Source: Amphiura filiformis (taxonomy: Eukaryota; Echinodermata; Ophiuroidea; Amphilepidida; Amphiuridae). Taken from it: a stretch of 64,000 bases of DNA. Numbering within the stretch: position 1 is the first letter of the stretch; every line of letters begins with the position of its first letter. Both the position numbers and the translations under genes were made by a program. This document shows positions 24,965 to 38,225 of the stretch, piece after piece. The stretch covers positions 81,370,315-81,434,314 of the forward strand of contig NC_092628.1 in the NCBI RefSeq assembly GCF_039555335.1, written 5' to 3'. Below the pieces are notes generated by a model. The model worked only from the letters and a program-made list of their open reading frames with translations. It was not told where the DNA came from and did not search any database.

Positions 24965-27465
24965 AATGATAGATAAGTTGTTGTAAACCTTGAGCAGGAT
25001 GCATTCTTGTTTGCAATAATGCTGCCATATTGCATGCTGCTTGGGTTTATAAGAATTTAGTCTATGTGTGAATCACTTCCTAAGAACAACAACAACAAAA
25101 ATGCCTTTAGCCAATGTGCATTTTCGTCAACTATAATTGTGGTTATTTTCATAGGAATATTATTTTTACCTTTAAGAATCAAATAAAAAACACCAATAAA
25201 CATTTCAGGTAGCAATGTTATTTTGCTAAGCTGTACAGAAGCTGATTTCATTCTGGATCAATTTATATACAAATTTGGCTATACATGCATATATTCTAAA
25301 GTACAAACAAATTTTTATATGAAAATATCCACACTTATAGTGCGTGTGGGATCTGTGGAGCCAGATTCTGTAATATGATATCTTGTATAGTAGTCATTTG
25401 CATAAGGTGATTTGCCGGCTTAATTGGCTTTATTTAGTCTTGCTATATTTACACTCTCTTCATCATCATTTATTCTATTATTATCATTTATACTCATCCC
25501 TCATGTGCTTATTCCTGATCAAATGTGTGGGACGATTGCTATGAGAACAAACAAATTCAGTAAATTATTAAATTAGAGCAAAATTTATGAGTGACTAAAC
25601 AGTAACTTAATACACAATATTACAGTGCAGTTTTTATTCCTCAGTGCAACTGAATTTTAAATTTAAAGCAAAAGAAACAACAGGTTTTTTTACTAGTATA
25701 ATATCAGGATGTGATTTTTATTCATCAGGCAGGCAAACCTTTAAACACCAAAAAAGTTATCAAAGAAAGAAACTGATTGGATGTTTGCTCTGCAGTAGGT
25801 CACAATAATGCAAAGTCATCATGCTAATTTGAAAAGCATTGACATTGTGCTACACAGGCTTGAAAAGATGAATTTAAAATTTGCCATACTATGTATTTTT
25901 TGTGCAATGTTTACCCATGGATAATACAAAGTCTTACACACACATATGCAGTCATATTTTCTCTAATTAACGCCCATTTAATAAATGCCTCAACAATTTC
26001 TTTTCAACCAAACTGTCCTATAAATGCTGAAAATGCTATACAGAATGTCACTCGTACGTTCAAACATATGCAATTGCCGGTTTGACGAATTGAAATATAT
26101 ATAATTGATCTACCCACGGTAAGCTGCCAAATTATGACAAACAAGTTTTTTTTTTTAAATAGAACAAAAAAATTATCTCTTCAATTTCACAAGGTTTCTC
26201 ATGTTTACTGCATGCATCCATTGTTACTGACAATGTTTATGTGTGAAAATCCTTTTTGTTTGCAGAGCACCGCAGTTGACTGCAGTAGTACTAGGCGGAC
26301 AGAACTACCAATGTTTTTTAATTAAAATTGTAATAAAAAAATGTTTATAAACTCCTCCATTTTGGAAAATAAATAGCTCAGGGCATTTATTAGAGAAAAC
26401 ATGACATGTAACATGAACAATGATGCACTACTTGTTAGTTTTATTTGCCTTACCATGACCCATAACAAACACACACACGCTGCCAATATTAGTATGAATA
26501 ATATGAAAAATCTCTCCTACACATTTGCCTACAATTGTATTGTTAGTGATTGGAAATCTTTTTCAGCGGTGTTTGGGAATTTTTATTCGGCTCCCGTGTA
26601 ATGATATTTGCTGAAAATTGCTGTCAGAAATCTTGTGTTACTGCCACAAATCTAACTGAATACATTAGCCAAATGAATTTCTAATAGACATCAGATCAGA
26701 TTTTAAAATCCTATACTCACAAGGCCTTGCTTTGGCAGCGTGGAAGATTTATGATGGCGTTTTTTGTTCTTTCTGAACTGAAATACCTTGTTTTTGTACA
26801 TCATTCATAGGTATAGATTTCAACTTGTAATGGATATGAGGAACAAAAACTAGAGTTGCTTTCTCCCTTGTGGAATAGGCACACATACGATTTTGGGATG
26901 AGAGACATAATGCTCATTATAATATTATATTATTAATGATTAGGCTAGATAAAACTGAAGCAACTCACTGGACTCAATTGTCTTGTAAATTATCTGTATA
27001 GGGTGAACAGATGAACGATGGCTCCTTTTTGTTATAAATGAATATATATGTAATATGTAAATATAATATTGTAACATTTTCAAGTGATACTTGTTTATTT
27101 TTATGCAACTGTTTTTTGTGTAATCACAAATTTGAGGGAGAGGGCCGGGAATTACTGTGTATGAGAGGTCATATGAATAAGTGATCATGCTATTTTTATG
27201 TAGGTAATTTATGATGACTTATGAAGCTCCCATTGTATATCGTCTGCTACTTTTAAGTTCTGTAGTTGTCATCTAGTGTGTAGCCGCTGTAGTAATGTAT
27301 TAATATAATTCCTTACTAAAATGAGCCGAGTAGAGTTCAGAATCACAATTTAATTAGAAGGCATAACTGTTGATTGTATATCCTATTGCAAATGAATTGC
27401 TACGGTGCTACCTGCATTTTTTTTCGCGCTTTGCTTGCTTGCATAAATGGTTTAGTTGTGTGAAC

Positions 27466-27675
27466 TTAACTTCCTGGACACTACTGGTCATCTAACAGCA
27501 TTTCTGATTGGTTGATAACTTGAAATGCTCATTTCAAATACCAATTATGACTAGGCTTTAAACTAATGGACAAACTTGCATTTGCAGATTATCTTATTAA
27601 TACCCTCCTTGATTGGTTCAAAATTGGACACAATATTCATTTTGGCCAATTGGCAGTTAGTTCTCATGGGGTTAA
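27466..27675. mobile_element. MITE family A, copy 2
   Basis: It has the same layout as 13426-13627: TTAAC end, ACTACTGGTCATCTAACA, several GATTGGTT motifs, TTTTGGCCAATTGGCAG, and GTTAGTTCTCATGGGGTTAA at the right end. It is more diverged at the termini. Confidence 0.82.
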
Positions 27676-27834
27676 CATGATCATCTCATCTCTTTATTAA
27701 TATTTGTTACTCGTTAGGGTGTGTAAGTATGTTGAATTGGTGTTTGCTATCACCCATGATGATTATTTACCTTAATTCATTTAACTTGTGACTATACATG
27801 TAGCTATTGCCTCTTAGTGATTGTTAAGGTGGTA

Positions 27835-28186
27835 CTACACTCCCTGATAAATTTTGTGACTAATTTTCCATTTTTCTCAAAAAATAACTACACATTTGTA
27901 ACAAAAGTTACATGTACCTATATTATAGGGGCAAGGAATCCAATTACTTCAGTGAAATTTCAGTGATTCAAGACAAGTGGTTCATTATATATGTTAAGAA
28001 ATGAGGTGGTACCTCTTTTCTTACCATAAATAACATACCGCTTGTTTTGAGTCACTGAAATTCCAGTGTAGTAACTGGATTCCTTGCCCCTATAATATAC
28101 ATAACTTTTGTTACCAGTGTGTTGTTATTTTTTGAGAAAAATGCAAAAATAATCACAAATTTATCAAGGGGTGTAGTACCACCTTA
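27835..28186. mobile_element. MITE family C, copy 1
   Basis: The ends are TTAAGGTGGTACTACACTCC and GTGTAGTACCACCTTA. The arms are over 130 bp and include TATTATAGGGGCAAGGAATCC and its complement. The same family occurs twice at 43978-44702. Confidence 0.9.
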
Positions 28187-31100
28187 CATTGTAATACAAT
28201 GACTTGGAAGTTAGAGCGGGCAGATATATCACTGTGAATTAATCGCTCGTACACCTCTTTGTCAATTTCCCTTTCAAATAGCCAATACCACAAATACTGC
28301 CATTTGGTGCAGCCCATTTCAGATCAATTAATTAAAGGGATCGGTCCTTTTCTCAGGAATTCAAAAAATTGCCTATTTGTTCCTATTTATGTACGGTCTA
28401 CAGACTGAATTATGTAGTGCATTACTGCTAGATAACATACCTATAATGACCTGATCTTTCATTTAGTATTGTAGTTACCGTATATCACATGAATATGTAA
28501 TTGGTAGTCATTTTATTTTTAAGCTTAGGTTGTGTTCATAAACTAAAGAGATACAGGCCAATCACCAACTGGCAAAATTCCCTTTCATCACCTGTTGATG
28601 TGGGCCAATCGGAGTGTGAGAGTTGTACCTGCTACGCACATACCACATATTTTTACAGTCTTTCGCGAGACACACAACATTGTGCTATCGCATAGCGCAA
28701 CGCTCTCGCGTGATTTGTTATATACGTTCGATCGAACGATCAGCCCTACGAATATGCGAGAATTCTCAGCATAAAAGCACAGACTACTTTGCCTATTGGT
28801 GATGGCTTGTATGTTTTTTTGTCTCTGGTATAATTTTGTCAAGTGGAAAACCTAACAAATCAATTAGGCCCTAATAATCCTTTGCACTAATCTGCCATCT
28901 TGCCGAAATACTGTTCTCCTTGCAAACGCATACACAAAAATGAACAGTTTTTATGCTTTTCTAGCAATGCGCCAGAAGGTTTTTGTAAGTCTACATGGTA
29001 ATTAAATCACATGGTATAAAACAGTGCACACAAAATTCACATTGGGGTAGAACCTCACCATGAGATGACAGTGCAAAGGGTCGATAGCAGGTAACTGGAA
29101 TTTTCAAGATGGTGCTGTCAGCCAGGCTAGCTGCAGGAAGACATTTGTTAATCTTCCATATCTTCGCGTATTTGTTTCTTCCATATTTTGGCATCTTCTC
29201 TCCTCAAAATTTAATCCACCATTACAAACAATCAGTGCTCATCTATTTTATGCTTGATACGTAAAACAAACAAAAAATACTCTGATTGTTAATTGTAATT
29301 CAAACTTTTACATTTTTATTACTTGATTAGCATTTTTTAACATACTGGTATATGGTATGAATTATGGCCATACCAGTACTAAACCACCGGTGTTTATTGT
29401 ATTTCCTGGTCTTAACATAGTTTGGTGTTATCTAGTATCAGCTCGAGGCTGGAAATAAAAGTTAGTCAGTGCCACACTTTATATCTTGGGTAATACCCTG
29501 TCTCTCACTCTGCTTGTGCAGAAAAGTATGACTCTATGAATGTGTGCCATATTTGGCCATAAAGTGATGTATGAAAGACCAAAATGCTGACCAATTCTTT
29601 GATATAAATTATCTGTTTATGATTAGTTTTTAACTAATTTTACAGTAGGTTCTTGTTGAGTCAAATAAAAATTGATATGTTTCCTCAACAATTCCATCTT
29701 TAATTACTCTTGAGAAAAGTGCTTTGGTTGAAAATGTTAATTCTGAATTTTTATTTTTGTAATCAAAATGTTCAATGGTTCTATTTGACTTGATCAAAAG
29801 TAAACAGGTATAATGAAAATTCCATATTGTTTGGATTGGTCTGCCATTATTTGTATGTGTATGAAATTTCCAACATTGAGGAGAATTGTTTTATAGTAGT
29901 GTCAGACAAGTTCACTTAAAATATTGTAGCCTTAGAGCCCACGCATGGCTTGACATAAATCTATTGTCTGACATCGCTGAATTGGGATGATTGAAATTTA
30001 CACAAGTGAAATTTCAATTTTAATCCTGGTTCACTTGAATCAAGTCGGAACCAGGACTTACATTGAGCCTATTGCAACTGAATATTTGTTAATAAATTCT
30101 TGGACTGGAATGAAATCATATTGTTGGGAGAATGCAAGAAAATCTGAAGTGCATTAAAGACACTATTAAATGATAGTCTTGTATTCTCATAATTATATGA
30201 GATCACTGTGTAACTGATGTTTAACCACCAAGTTCTAGCATAAGCAGACAATGATGGTGATAAAAAGCAATGCCTTAACCTCATGCTTATTGATAACAGG
30301 AGATAATAGGTCAATTACAGGCATGAAATTACGCCTTCTGCTTGCTCCTATTCATTTACATGGTCATATCTTTCACATTGATTACCATGTAGCAATAAAG
30401 ATTATGAAGTGCACTAAACCTTCTGACCTCAGTACATTACCCAACATTTATTGTGCTGAGATATGTGGGTATCATTTCACTCTTTCTCTCTAGTGATGAA
30501 CCCTGTCAACCTTGGTTATCATTCCTTTAGCAGTGCGAGAAGTATGCAATCTATACAATGTGACATGGTACTGCAGGTATTTGAACCAAGATAGTTAGTT
30601 GTCTTTGCCTTCTTCAGTGATAGAATAAGCAGGCATGAACATTTTCAGCATTCTAGCGGATTGCAGCATTTTCAGTGTATTTGTCAGCCTATTTTTTTAA
30701 TCAAATTCAGAGAAAATGGTGAAAAAACTTTTAGTATGGTTTTCAGTATTTTTGTCATGATCAGTTTTCATGTCTGTAGAAGACAAAACCAGTTATGTCT
30801 TTAAAAAGTGATGACATGTATTATGACAAAGTAGAAAAATTTCAATTTACAATTGTAGCACTGTCAGAAAAATTACATTGGCCGGCCTGTGTTTAGGATA
30901 GAAAACAGAATATGAACGATTCTAACCTCCCACCTTAAATGTCCAATTAATGAAGCATTTGGAGTACACCAAACCTGTTGCCAGATAGGAACCATGTACC
31001 GTGAGCTAAGCTTCCTTTTTGCAATTATATACAAGATATTAAATGAATTTTAAGATCAGTTTAAGAGTTGCATGATGTGAAATTGTTACCTGTATACGTA

Positions 31101-31405
31101 TATGAAGCATCGATATTGTCATTTTCTAGGAATTAACACTCTCTTTTGATGGTTTAGGTAGGACTATATCATTAAAAAAAATAATTTTGCAATATTTTTA
31201 TGGTATATTTAATTGGTCCTGAAGAAATTAACAACAGTTCTTGGAATTAGATCTTTGCCTTAATTTAAGAGTCAGAGGAGATGCAATGAACCTTGCGATT
31301 TTCAATGTTGTGAAGCAAGTTGTTGTAGTAGCAATTATTTTGTTTAGGAAGAGTTCCTATATGCTCTGGGGCAGTTAACTTTCATGATGTGAATATGGTT
31401 GGTCT

Positions 31406-31583
31406 CAGTGGCGTAGCGTCATAGGGGCAGGGGGGCACTTGCCCCCCATTGATTGCAAAATTTAGAAAATCCCATAGGAAAATTGCCAAAAAATGGCTTG
31501 TGCCTCCCCAATCAGACCCTGTGCCCCCCTCCAATCATGGTCGGTGCCCCCCTCCCAATCGGATGACCCAAGCTACGCCACTA
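31406..31583. mobile_element. hAT-type MITE, 178 bp
   Basis: CAGTGGCGTAGC at the left and GCTACGCCACTA at the right are flanked by perfect 8-bp duplications GTTGGTCT (31398-31405 and 31584-31591). The interior contains a GGGGGGCACTTGCCCCCC palindrome and repeated GTGCCCCCCT. Confidence 0.92.
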
Positions 31584-32703
31584 GTTGGTCTACCATCAGA
31601 TACCTTGAGAAGTAAATATATTTGGGGTAATTTAATTTACTAAATTGGAGTTTAACCTAATTTTAATTTATTGTTTTACAGTGCCTAATTCTGATTGTGT
31701 GTAATTCATTCACAGTCATGTGGTTTATAGTGTGCGAAAGTTTTTGGTAATAAAAATGGGGCTGATCAATTACAGCCTCAGTTTAATAAGGAAAAGTAAA
31801 ATAGTTCACTAAATGTGACACCATACCATGTATTTTATACTGTTGTACATGTACATTGCAGTGTACATGCATGCAGTACATGTACATGCATATCCACTGA
31901 AAGGAAGTATGTGATGGTGTATTGTTCCTTTATGCCGCAGTGCCATTGTTGACCTTCCAAATATAAAGGGAAAAGTGAAAGAACAGTAGGTTTAAAAAAA
32001 AGATTATTAAAAAATTCAAATGTGGTTGGAAATTTCCAGAATTCCAAGAATTAAAAATTCCTGATTGCATAAAACGTTTCAAATCAGGATTTCCATGTAC
32101 CTACTCCTTCATCACAAATAGTCCCAGTTTCCTACTTTGCTATACTTGTTATATTTTCTGGTGCTTTATTTGGAATTCCTTTTTCAATGTAGAATAGTGC
32201 ATACACATGCACAGTATACGGAATATATAGTAAGGTATTCTAAAGGATAACCCCTAATTTGGTGTTTGCAGCTCACATTGTGAGTGATATATGATTTGGA
32301 CACAACTGCAATGAATTATGCAATGGATGTTGGTCAGTTATAAAATTTCAGCTTGGAGTGTGAGAAACCAATTACAAAGGTGTGTGAAGGGAAGGGTAAA
32401 CTTTTATGTGCCAAAAATATCATTGTTAAACCATAAATCTTTTCTCAATTGTATTATCAAACCGGTATGCATTTGATTGTGTTTAGGACTGATGATTCGC
32501 AATGGGTGAAAGCAGAGTGAAAGTAATTAGTCAGTTATCTGTTCCAACTTCAGGTGTTAGAGTGATTTGATGCCCTGTTCAATTCTTAGTAAATCATTGA
32601 TTACATGTTTATGCGCTCCATTGCACTTACACCAACAAACCTCCTCTGACAGTGAATAGAATTTATCCAGCGTGATGTCACAAGGTGTCACCGTAGCTGG
32701 AAA

Positions 32704-32895
32704 TTATAGGGCGATTTCACGAAAGGTCATTAGTTTAAATCTGCCTCCAGAAGACATGATGTGTGCATAAAGTTCAAAGAAATCCCCAGTTGAAGTGGTA
32801 TTGATGGACTCATTTGCTTTGTACTTGTTCAGTGCATCATGTCTTCTGGAGGCAGATTGGAACTAATTATATACCTTTCGTGATATCACCTTATA
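32704..32895. mobile_element. Fold-back element, arms about 70 bp
   Basis: ATCTGCCTCCAGAAGACATG and its complement CATGTCTTCTGGAGGCAGAT sit in opposite arms, with CACGAAAGGT/ACCTTTCGTG further out and TTATAGG/CCTTATAA at the edges. Confidence 0.9.
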
Positions 32896-34229
32896 ATAGC
32901 ATCATTAACATTGACTCCTGACGTTTTGAATGAAGTGACAAGTGCATTCTACATGTATTGTTCATTTAAATTTAACAGCTAAAACTGTGTACTTAGTGAA
33001 CCTTATTAACGTTTTAAGTGTTGATCTGTGTTTTAAACGATAATCTTGCATGTGTATCCAGAATGCATTTAGGGGGGCTGCTGACCTCTTTACAAGTTTT
33101 GTAAAATTCTCGAGTGCATTCTTGAGCGCAGTATGTTCTCACTATACAGAATGATTTATGAAAAACCTTGATTTTGGTAAGCATGTCTTTTTACTCAAGA
33201 GCTACTGTACATGTACATACTAAGATATTCTAAAGGACATGATATCAATATACATACAAATTCTCCTCACAAATTGAGGAGAATATTTTTTGAGGAGAAT
33301 TTAAGAGACTGAAGTGGTCAGCATTTGCATAAATTTTTGTAACTGGTAAATTATATACAAAAATGGTTTGGTTTAGTTCATTTGTCATTTTAATGCAGTC
33401 TACATGTGACTTTCCCAAAATTATCATCATGTTATATAGCTGTAGTAATTAAAAGCACATAATAGAGTAGTAAAGCTCGATCCTGCAATCATTGTCATTG
33501 TATCGTATTTTCCATATTGGATAAGTCATTAACAAACATATTTTTAGTTCTGTATCACTATGCAAATGGGGGCTATTTAATCTATTATCAATATTGTACA
33601 GTATATATATATAATGAAGAAATCCAATGTAAAACTTCTTTTGTATCACTGAAGGACAAAAAAACCAGAAGTACTACTTTCTGCGAAAAAAATATAGGCA
33701 ATATTAATTAAATCGAAAATTCCCATTTTCAGGTTTTGGAACAGTGCATAATTTTGACCTCAATAAGTGTGTAGAAGGTTTCACTAATTATACGGGATAA
33801 TATGTCAAGAATGAAGCATAAATTTGTAAAACGTGGCAAAATTATGGCTGACAAAATAGTAGACTTTGGCATTCCCTGTAATCCTTTGTGTGAAAGAATT
33901 GAAGTGCTTCCTCAAATGTCAGTGCACATCATTATTAGCAAATGTCATTTATTATTAAATGTCATTTATCAATATATATCAATGCTTGATATGACTCTTT
34001 ATTCTTGAAACTGTATCACGTAACATGGGCGCAACCATTACCATTATATGCTTCTACAACTGTTTTCATGTTTTCAATTCTTTTGTAAGTAATTCCAAAA
34101 ATGTTCCATTGGTGTGTTTCTACTGGTGTGTTTCTACTGGGGCCACCACAGCTTCTTATCCACCATCACACATGATTCTTCTTCATTGAACAGAAGAGTA
34201 ATAAAACTTGATGAATACTCAGTAGTTTA

Positions 34230-34465
34230 GGGAACAAACCAAAAGATCGATGACGTCCTATAAACGTAACTAGTTTCGTTTCTCAGCCGACCCCCTCCCT
34301 CCCTGCCAGAAACGTAATAATGAAATGTTGAAAATTTTGACATTATAATGACACATTCTTCAGACCGATGTTTTGGTACAAACGTAATTGAGTATTTTTA
34401 CCTCCTCCCCCCTAAACGAAACTAGTTTCGTTTATAGGACGTCATCGATCTTTTGGTTTGTTCCC
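34230..34465. mobile_element. MITE-like element, 236 bp
   Basis: The inverted ends are about 55 bp: GGGAACAAACCAAAAGATCG, ATGACGTCCTATAAACG and ACTAGTTTCGTTT on the left, all mirrored on the right. The loop is CCTCCC-rich. Confidence 0.92.
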
Positions 34466-35827
34466 TTAGGCTGTTGCATGCTGCTGTGACTTGGTGTTAT
34501 GATGGGTAAGGAATCTGTGACATGTTACCGAAATGATGCTCAGTGGAAACAAAGATTAATCACAGGCTTGATCCCGAACATGTCAAGTTGTGCATCAGGA
34601 AATATGAAATAGAATGCTGAAAAGTTGCATGTGGATTTCAAGTATTGTTATGAGGAAATGTAATTACTCAAGATGGCATTATTGGTTAATGTAACCAAAG
34701 TATTTTGTCAGCCATGATATCGTCATTGTCAAAATTATGATAAAAAGGTTTTTTTAAATAATAGTCCCTGGAGGTAACAGATTTAAAAATACACTGGTAA
34801 TTTTACATCAAGACAGTTTAAGTTTTATCCACTGCTTGTAAACTAAATCTTATTTGCATGTTCATTTTATTGTAAACTCGTAATTACGGTTTTGTTTGGA
34901 GATTATGTTTTGACTACTACACTACACACTCTCTTTCTTATGCTACTGCTAGTGTCTTAATAGTAATATGTGGCGTCCCTGCGTGATGCATCGGGTATAG
35001 AACAATATTCTAACAGTGTTTGTTCTGATTGGCTTCAATTCCTGTCTGAGGGAGTATTTTACTTTTAATAGAGAGCTTGCGATCTTCAAACGTACCTATC
35101 ATACGCCTGTGCATGTATTCAAAAACCTGTCACATGAGAGTGATTTTGAATTGATGCACGGGCGTACAATATGTACATTTGGAAATCGTAAGCTCTTTTT
35201 CTGAGTAAATCATTTTTGAGGAATAATGGAATTGATAAAGTTCCTTACACCAGTCAGTGCACCTAAAGAATTGGCTCACTATAAAAAAACATAATCATGT
35301 AAAACATACACTTTTAAGAGTATGACCCTGTCCCTCGAATGTGTTCCCAGTGACTGAGTGAGCGTATTATGTAGTGTGTCCATTATTTCACTAGCACCAC
35401 CATGTAAGAATGTACATGTAATACCACCTGTATCATTTACATGTAAAAGTCTTCATATCCGTCAATATTATACAGCAATGTTCGTTTTTTGTTTGTTTGT
35501 CATTATGTATATTGCCTCATTGAAGAATATTAGTGATCTTCATATTTTATTGAAAATGGGAAAAGTTTGGTTGATGTTGTTAGCTATTGTGTACTCAGAT
35601 GTCAAGAGCTGATAATATTGATTCTTGTTTGTACGATTATTATTAAATACAATGGACAACACCATTGTGGGTGAAGTTTATTATAAAAATAAACATGTGT
35701 ATTCAGTCTTGTTCTTTTTTTCTATGAAATCTGTATAGAATCTACATTGTAGTGCATCCACAGACTACTACAGACCATTCGCAACCAGTCAAAGCCCCCT
35801 GTGTTTTGTATGCTGTGAATTCATGGG

Positions 35828-35982
35828 CAGTGCCGCCAACAAGGGGGTGCACTACCTCCAGGCCCGGCGTCCTAGGGAGCCCATAAAAACAAAAGCAGAG
35901 GAAGATACCTCAGGGGGCCCGTAAAAAAGGGGCTTCGCAGGCGTTCATTGTACCTGGCCCGTAATGGCTCTCGGCGGCACTG
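35828..35982. mobile_element. hAT-type MITE, 155 bp
   Basis: CAGTGCCGCC and GGCGGCACTG form the ends, flanked by perfect 8-bp duplications TTCATGGG (35820-35827 and 35983-35990). It is GC-rich compared with its surroundings. Confidence 0.92.
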
Positions 35983-36390
35983 TTCATGGGGGCCAATTAT
36001 TCCATTGTGCCGTGTCTAACAATCATGTTGAATATAAAAGATATGTTGCACTGAATATTGTACTTCAAATAAAACGTCTGAAGCGGTCCTTCCACAAAAG
36101 GCCTCTCTAGGAGTTGGCAATCTTATTGAAGTGGGTAGTAGGCACCAAACTAGGGGGAATTGCCAGTGCTGGCTTGGCAGTTTACTATGTAAAATTTCAG
36201 GGAGGTGGGAGATATAACCCCTGGGGGTATAACTTTGAAATTGTCCTGTTGACTCACTCTCAAGATAACCATCAGAAGGTTAATTCTGGTTTTAAACAGG
36301 TCTAAAATATAATGACTGATAGATTATGCACAAACCTCCTCTTCACTAGAGGTTTTTATGTATGTACCGGTATGTTTGCTTATTTCCAGA

Positions 36391-36471
36391 GATTGCCCGC
36401 ATGACACAACAGTTGATGCAGGCAACATCAAGAAAGTGTTTGATACTGTTCATGACTTAACTACGCAATAA
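36391..36471 (+). pseudogene. Fragment of a G alpha last exon (4B)
   Basis: This short stretch reads HDTTVDAGNIKKVFDTVHDL before a stop (TAA at 36469). It corresponds to [22 protein letters not shown] in the exon at 38226 and is also similar at the DNA level. Only about 25 codons remain: switch I, switch II and the NKxD motif are missing, and the reading ends before the C-terminal helix tip. A CAG directly precedes it (TATTTCCAG), so an acceptor may exist, but splicing there in phase 0 would give another frame. It is best explained as the relic of a third duplicated terminal exon between 4A and 4C. A very short alternative terminal exon is a less likely reading. Confidence 0.75.
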
Positions 36472-36815
36472 AGTCCCATCTTACATTTGTGTAGGGTAAA
36501 ATTTACATGCCATCCTATATCAATACATGGTGACTCACCAATAAGCGAGTTGCTGTGTGCCCTAGCTGGTCTATCCTCTTTGAAACAAAAACATTACACA
36601 CACAAAAAAAGAAAACATTATTTTAAAATCACCCATTCACATCCATGTAGCTTTTACAGAGATAAATAGCTCTTCTAATTGAGATGTTCAATTTCAACTA
36701 AATCAAGAGCATTAATTTCTGTAAAAGGATTAAGTCATGATAATGTGAATTTTATATTAATTCTTTGAAAGATAGCATTATATTTCTACAGGCTGTGCTC
36801 TACATGAAGCTAATG

Positions 36816-36988
36816 GAAGCATCAATTTGAAGCTTGGAACCTACCCACCTCAAGCCTCGGCATATTGTCGATTCGATGACGATGATATGAGGTCAACAAA
36901 AGTATGACCTCAATCTTCGCATCAAATCAATGTCAATAATATGTCAAGGCTTGAGGTAGGTAGGTTCAAGCTTCAAATTGACGCTTGC
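36816..36988. mobile_element. Fold-back element between G alpha exons 4B and 4C
   Basis: The left arm ATCAATTTGAAGCTTGGAAC then CTACCCACCTCAAGCCT is mirrored on the right by AGGCTTGAGGTAGGTAGG and TTCAAGCTTCAAATTGACGC. The central 80 bp also shows partial pairing (ATGAGGTCAACA/ATGACCTCAA). Confidence 0.88.
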
Positions 36989-37622
36989 ATAAATATAGAA
37001 GTAGCCAGTTATACGCGACAAGAATAGTTTGATCTTTAAGCAGGTAACAAGTGGCAATAAGGTTTTGAAAACTAATCCGATAGTAAACTAGCGACATTTA
37101 ACTAATAGCGTTAATCCTGCAATCCGCTTTCCTGTTTATTAGCAACATGGTGTGTAACAATAGAATGACCACACTGCAAGTCTCATCAAGCTGTAGGGGT
37201 GAGTGTGCATAACTTGTCTTATAACTTACTGTATGTAACACACTAATACGGTGGTGGTATATTAACACAGCATTTTTGTAAGTTACCATGCAAGATTTGT
37301 GACAAATTGTTGGACCAGCATCTACTTGGATCAGGATAATATTATATAATTAATTTTTGAAAGGTTGCTAATTTCTTATGAAGTTTGAATGCCAGAACTT
37401 TTTTTGATCGATTTCATTGTACATGTATCAAAATGATTGATGCTAATACCGATTTCCAGTAAACCATAAACAAAACTGTTATATTTAATGTGAAACAGGC
37501 CCATAATTTCAAATGGATGTATTGCATTTAGATTAGAAGAGTTACAATGTAGTTCCAGAAGGTAGTGTTGTCATGACAAGTTTGACATGAGTTGTAGGCC
37601 TCTACAAGCTATTATTTACCAT

Positions 37623-37678
37623 AACAATGCTGCATAACAATATGCAGACTAACAATGCTGCATAACAATATGCAGACT
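37623..37678 (+). repeat. 28-bp perfect direct duplication
   Basis: The unit AACAATGCTGCATAACAATA then TGCAGACT occurs twice in tandem without mismatch, a sign of a recent local duplication. Confidence 0.95.
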
Positions 37679-38225
37679 ATTGTTCTTATTCGGGAAACAA
37701 ATGCGCACACAGTATTGTTACTGTTGGTTTGCTTTGTAATGGTGCATTAAACTGAAACTAAAATACCTATAGCATTGCAATATCGCACAAGGAAATCAGA
37801 TACATGTGTTTGTGGACTTAACACGGTTTGGAAATAAGCTCTTCATATATTGGTGACAAAGTTGTAAACGCTTCATGTAGTAGGACCAAAAGCTAAGGAT
37901 AAATCAGCAAGCATAATTGATCATTTGAAGAGCAGATAAGGAAAAATTAAAAACACTTTTTATTTAGAGTCATTTCTTCATGTTGAATAATGGGTTCTCA
38001 GTTCATTGTACCTATTCCGCTTCATTCCTTGTTTTAACTTGGGTGAAGGTGGGGTCCTTGTCAGCAAATACATACTGCTACAGTGCTACACTCATACTAG
38101 GGTTACTGGTCCAACAGTGCAAGTTGAAATTGAAGCAAGCAATTTGCATCTTCATGATGAATGTTTGACTACACATCAAAACAAAACAAATTTGATAATA
38201 ATTTATGAATATGATTTTATTGCAG

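Larger units (their letters stand above)
22105..38225 (+). other. 16-kb spacer between the two intact G alpha terminal exons
   Basis: It contains the 3' flank of exon 4A (AATAAA pair at 22607), the 4B fragment and the listed elements. No exon resembling SVKYFLD, the P-loop GAGESGKST or the helical domain was recognised. A CpG-rich patch at about 28600-28770 contains the palindrome CGTTCGATCGAACG and may be the centre of a decayed inverted-repeat element. Other parts are AT-rich and featureless to me. Confidence 0.55.
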
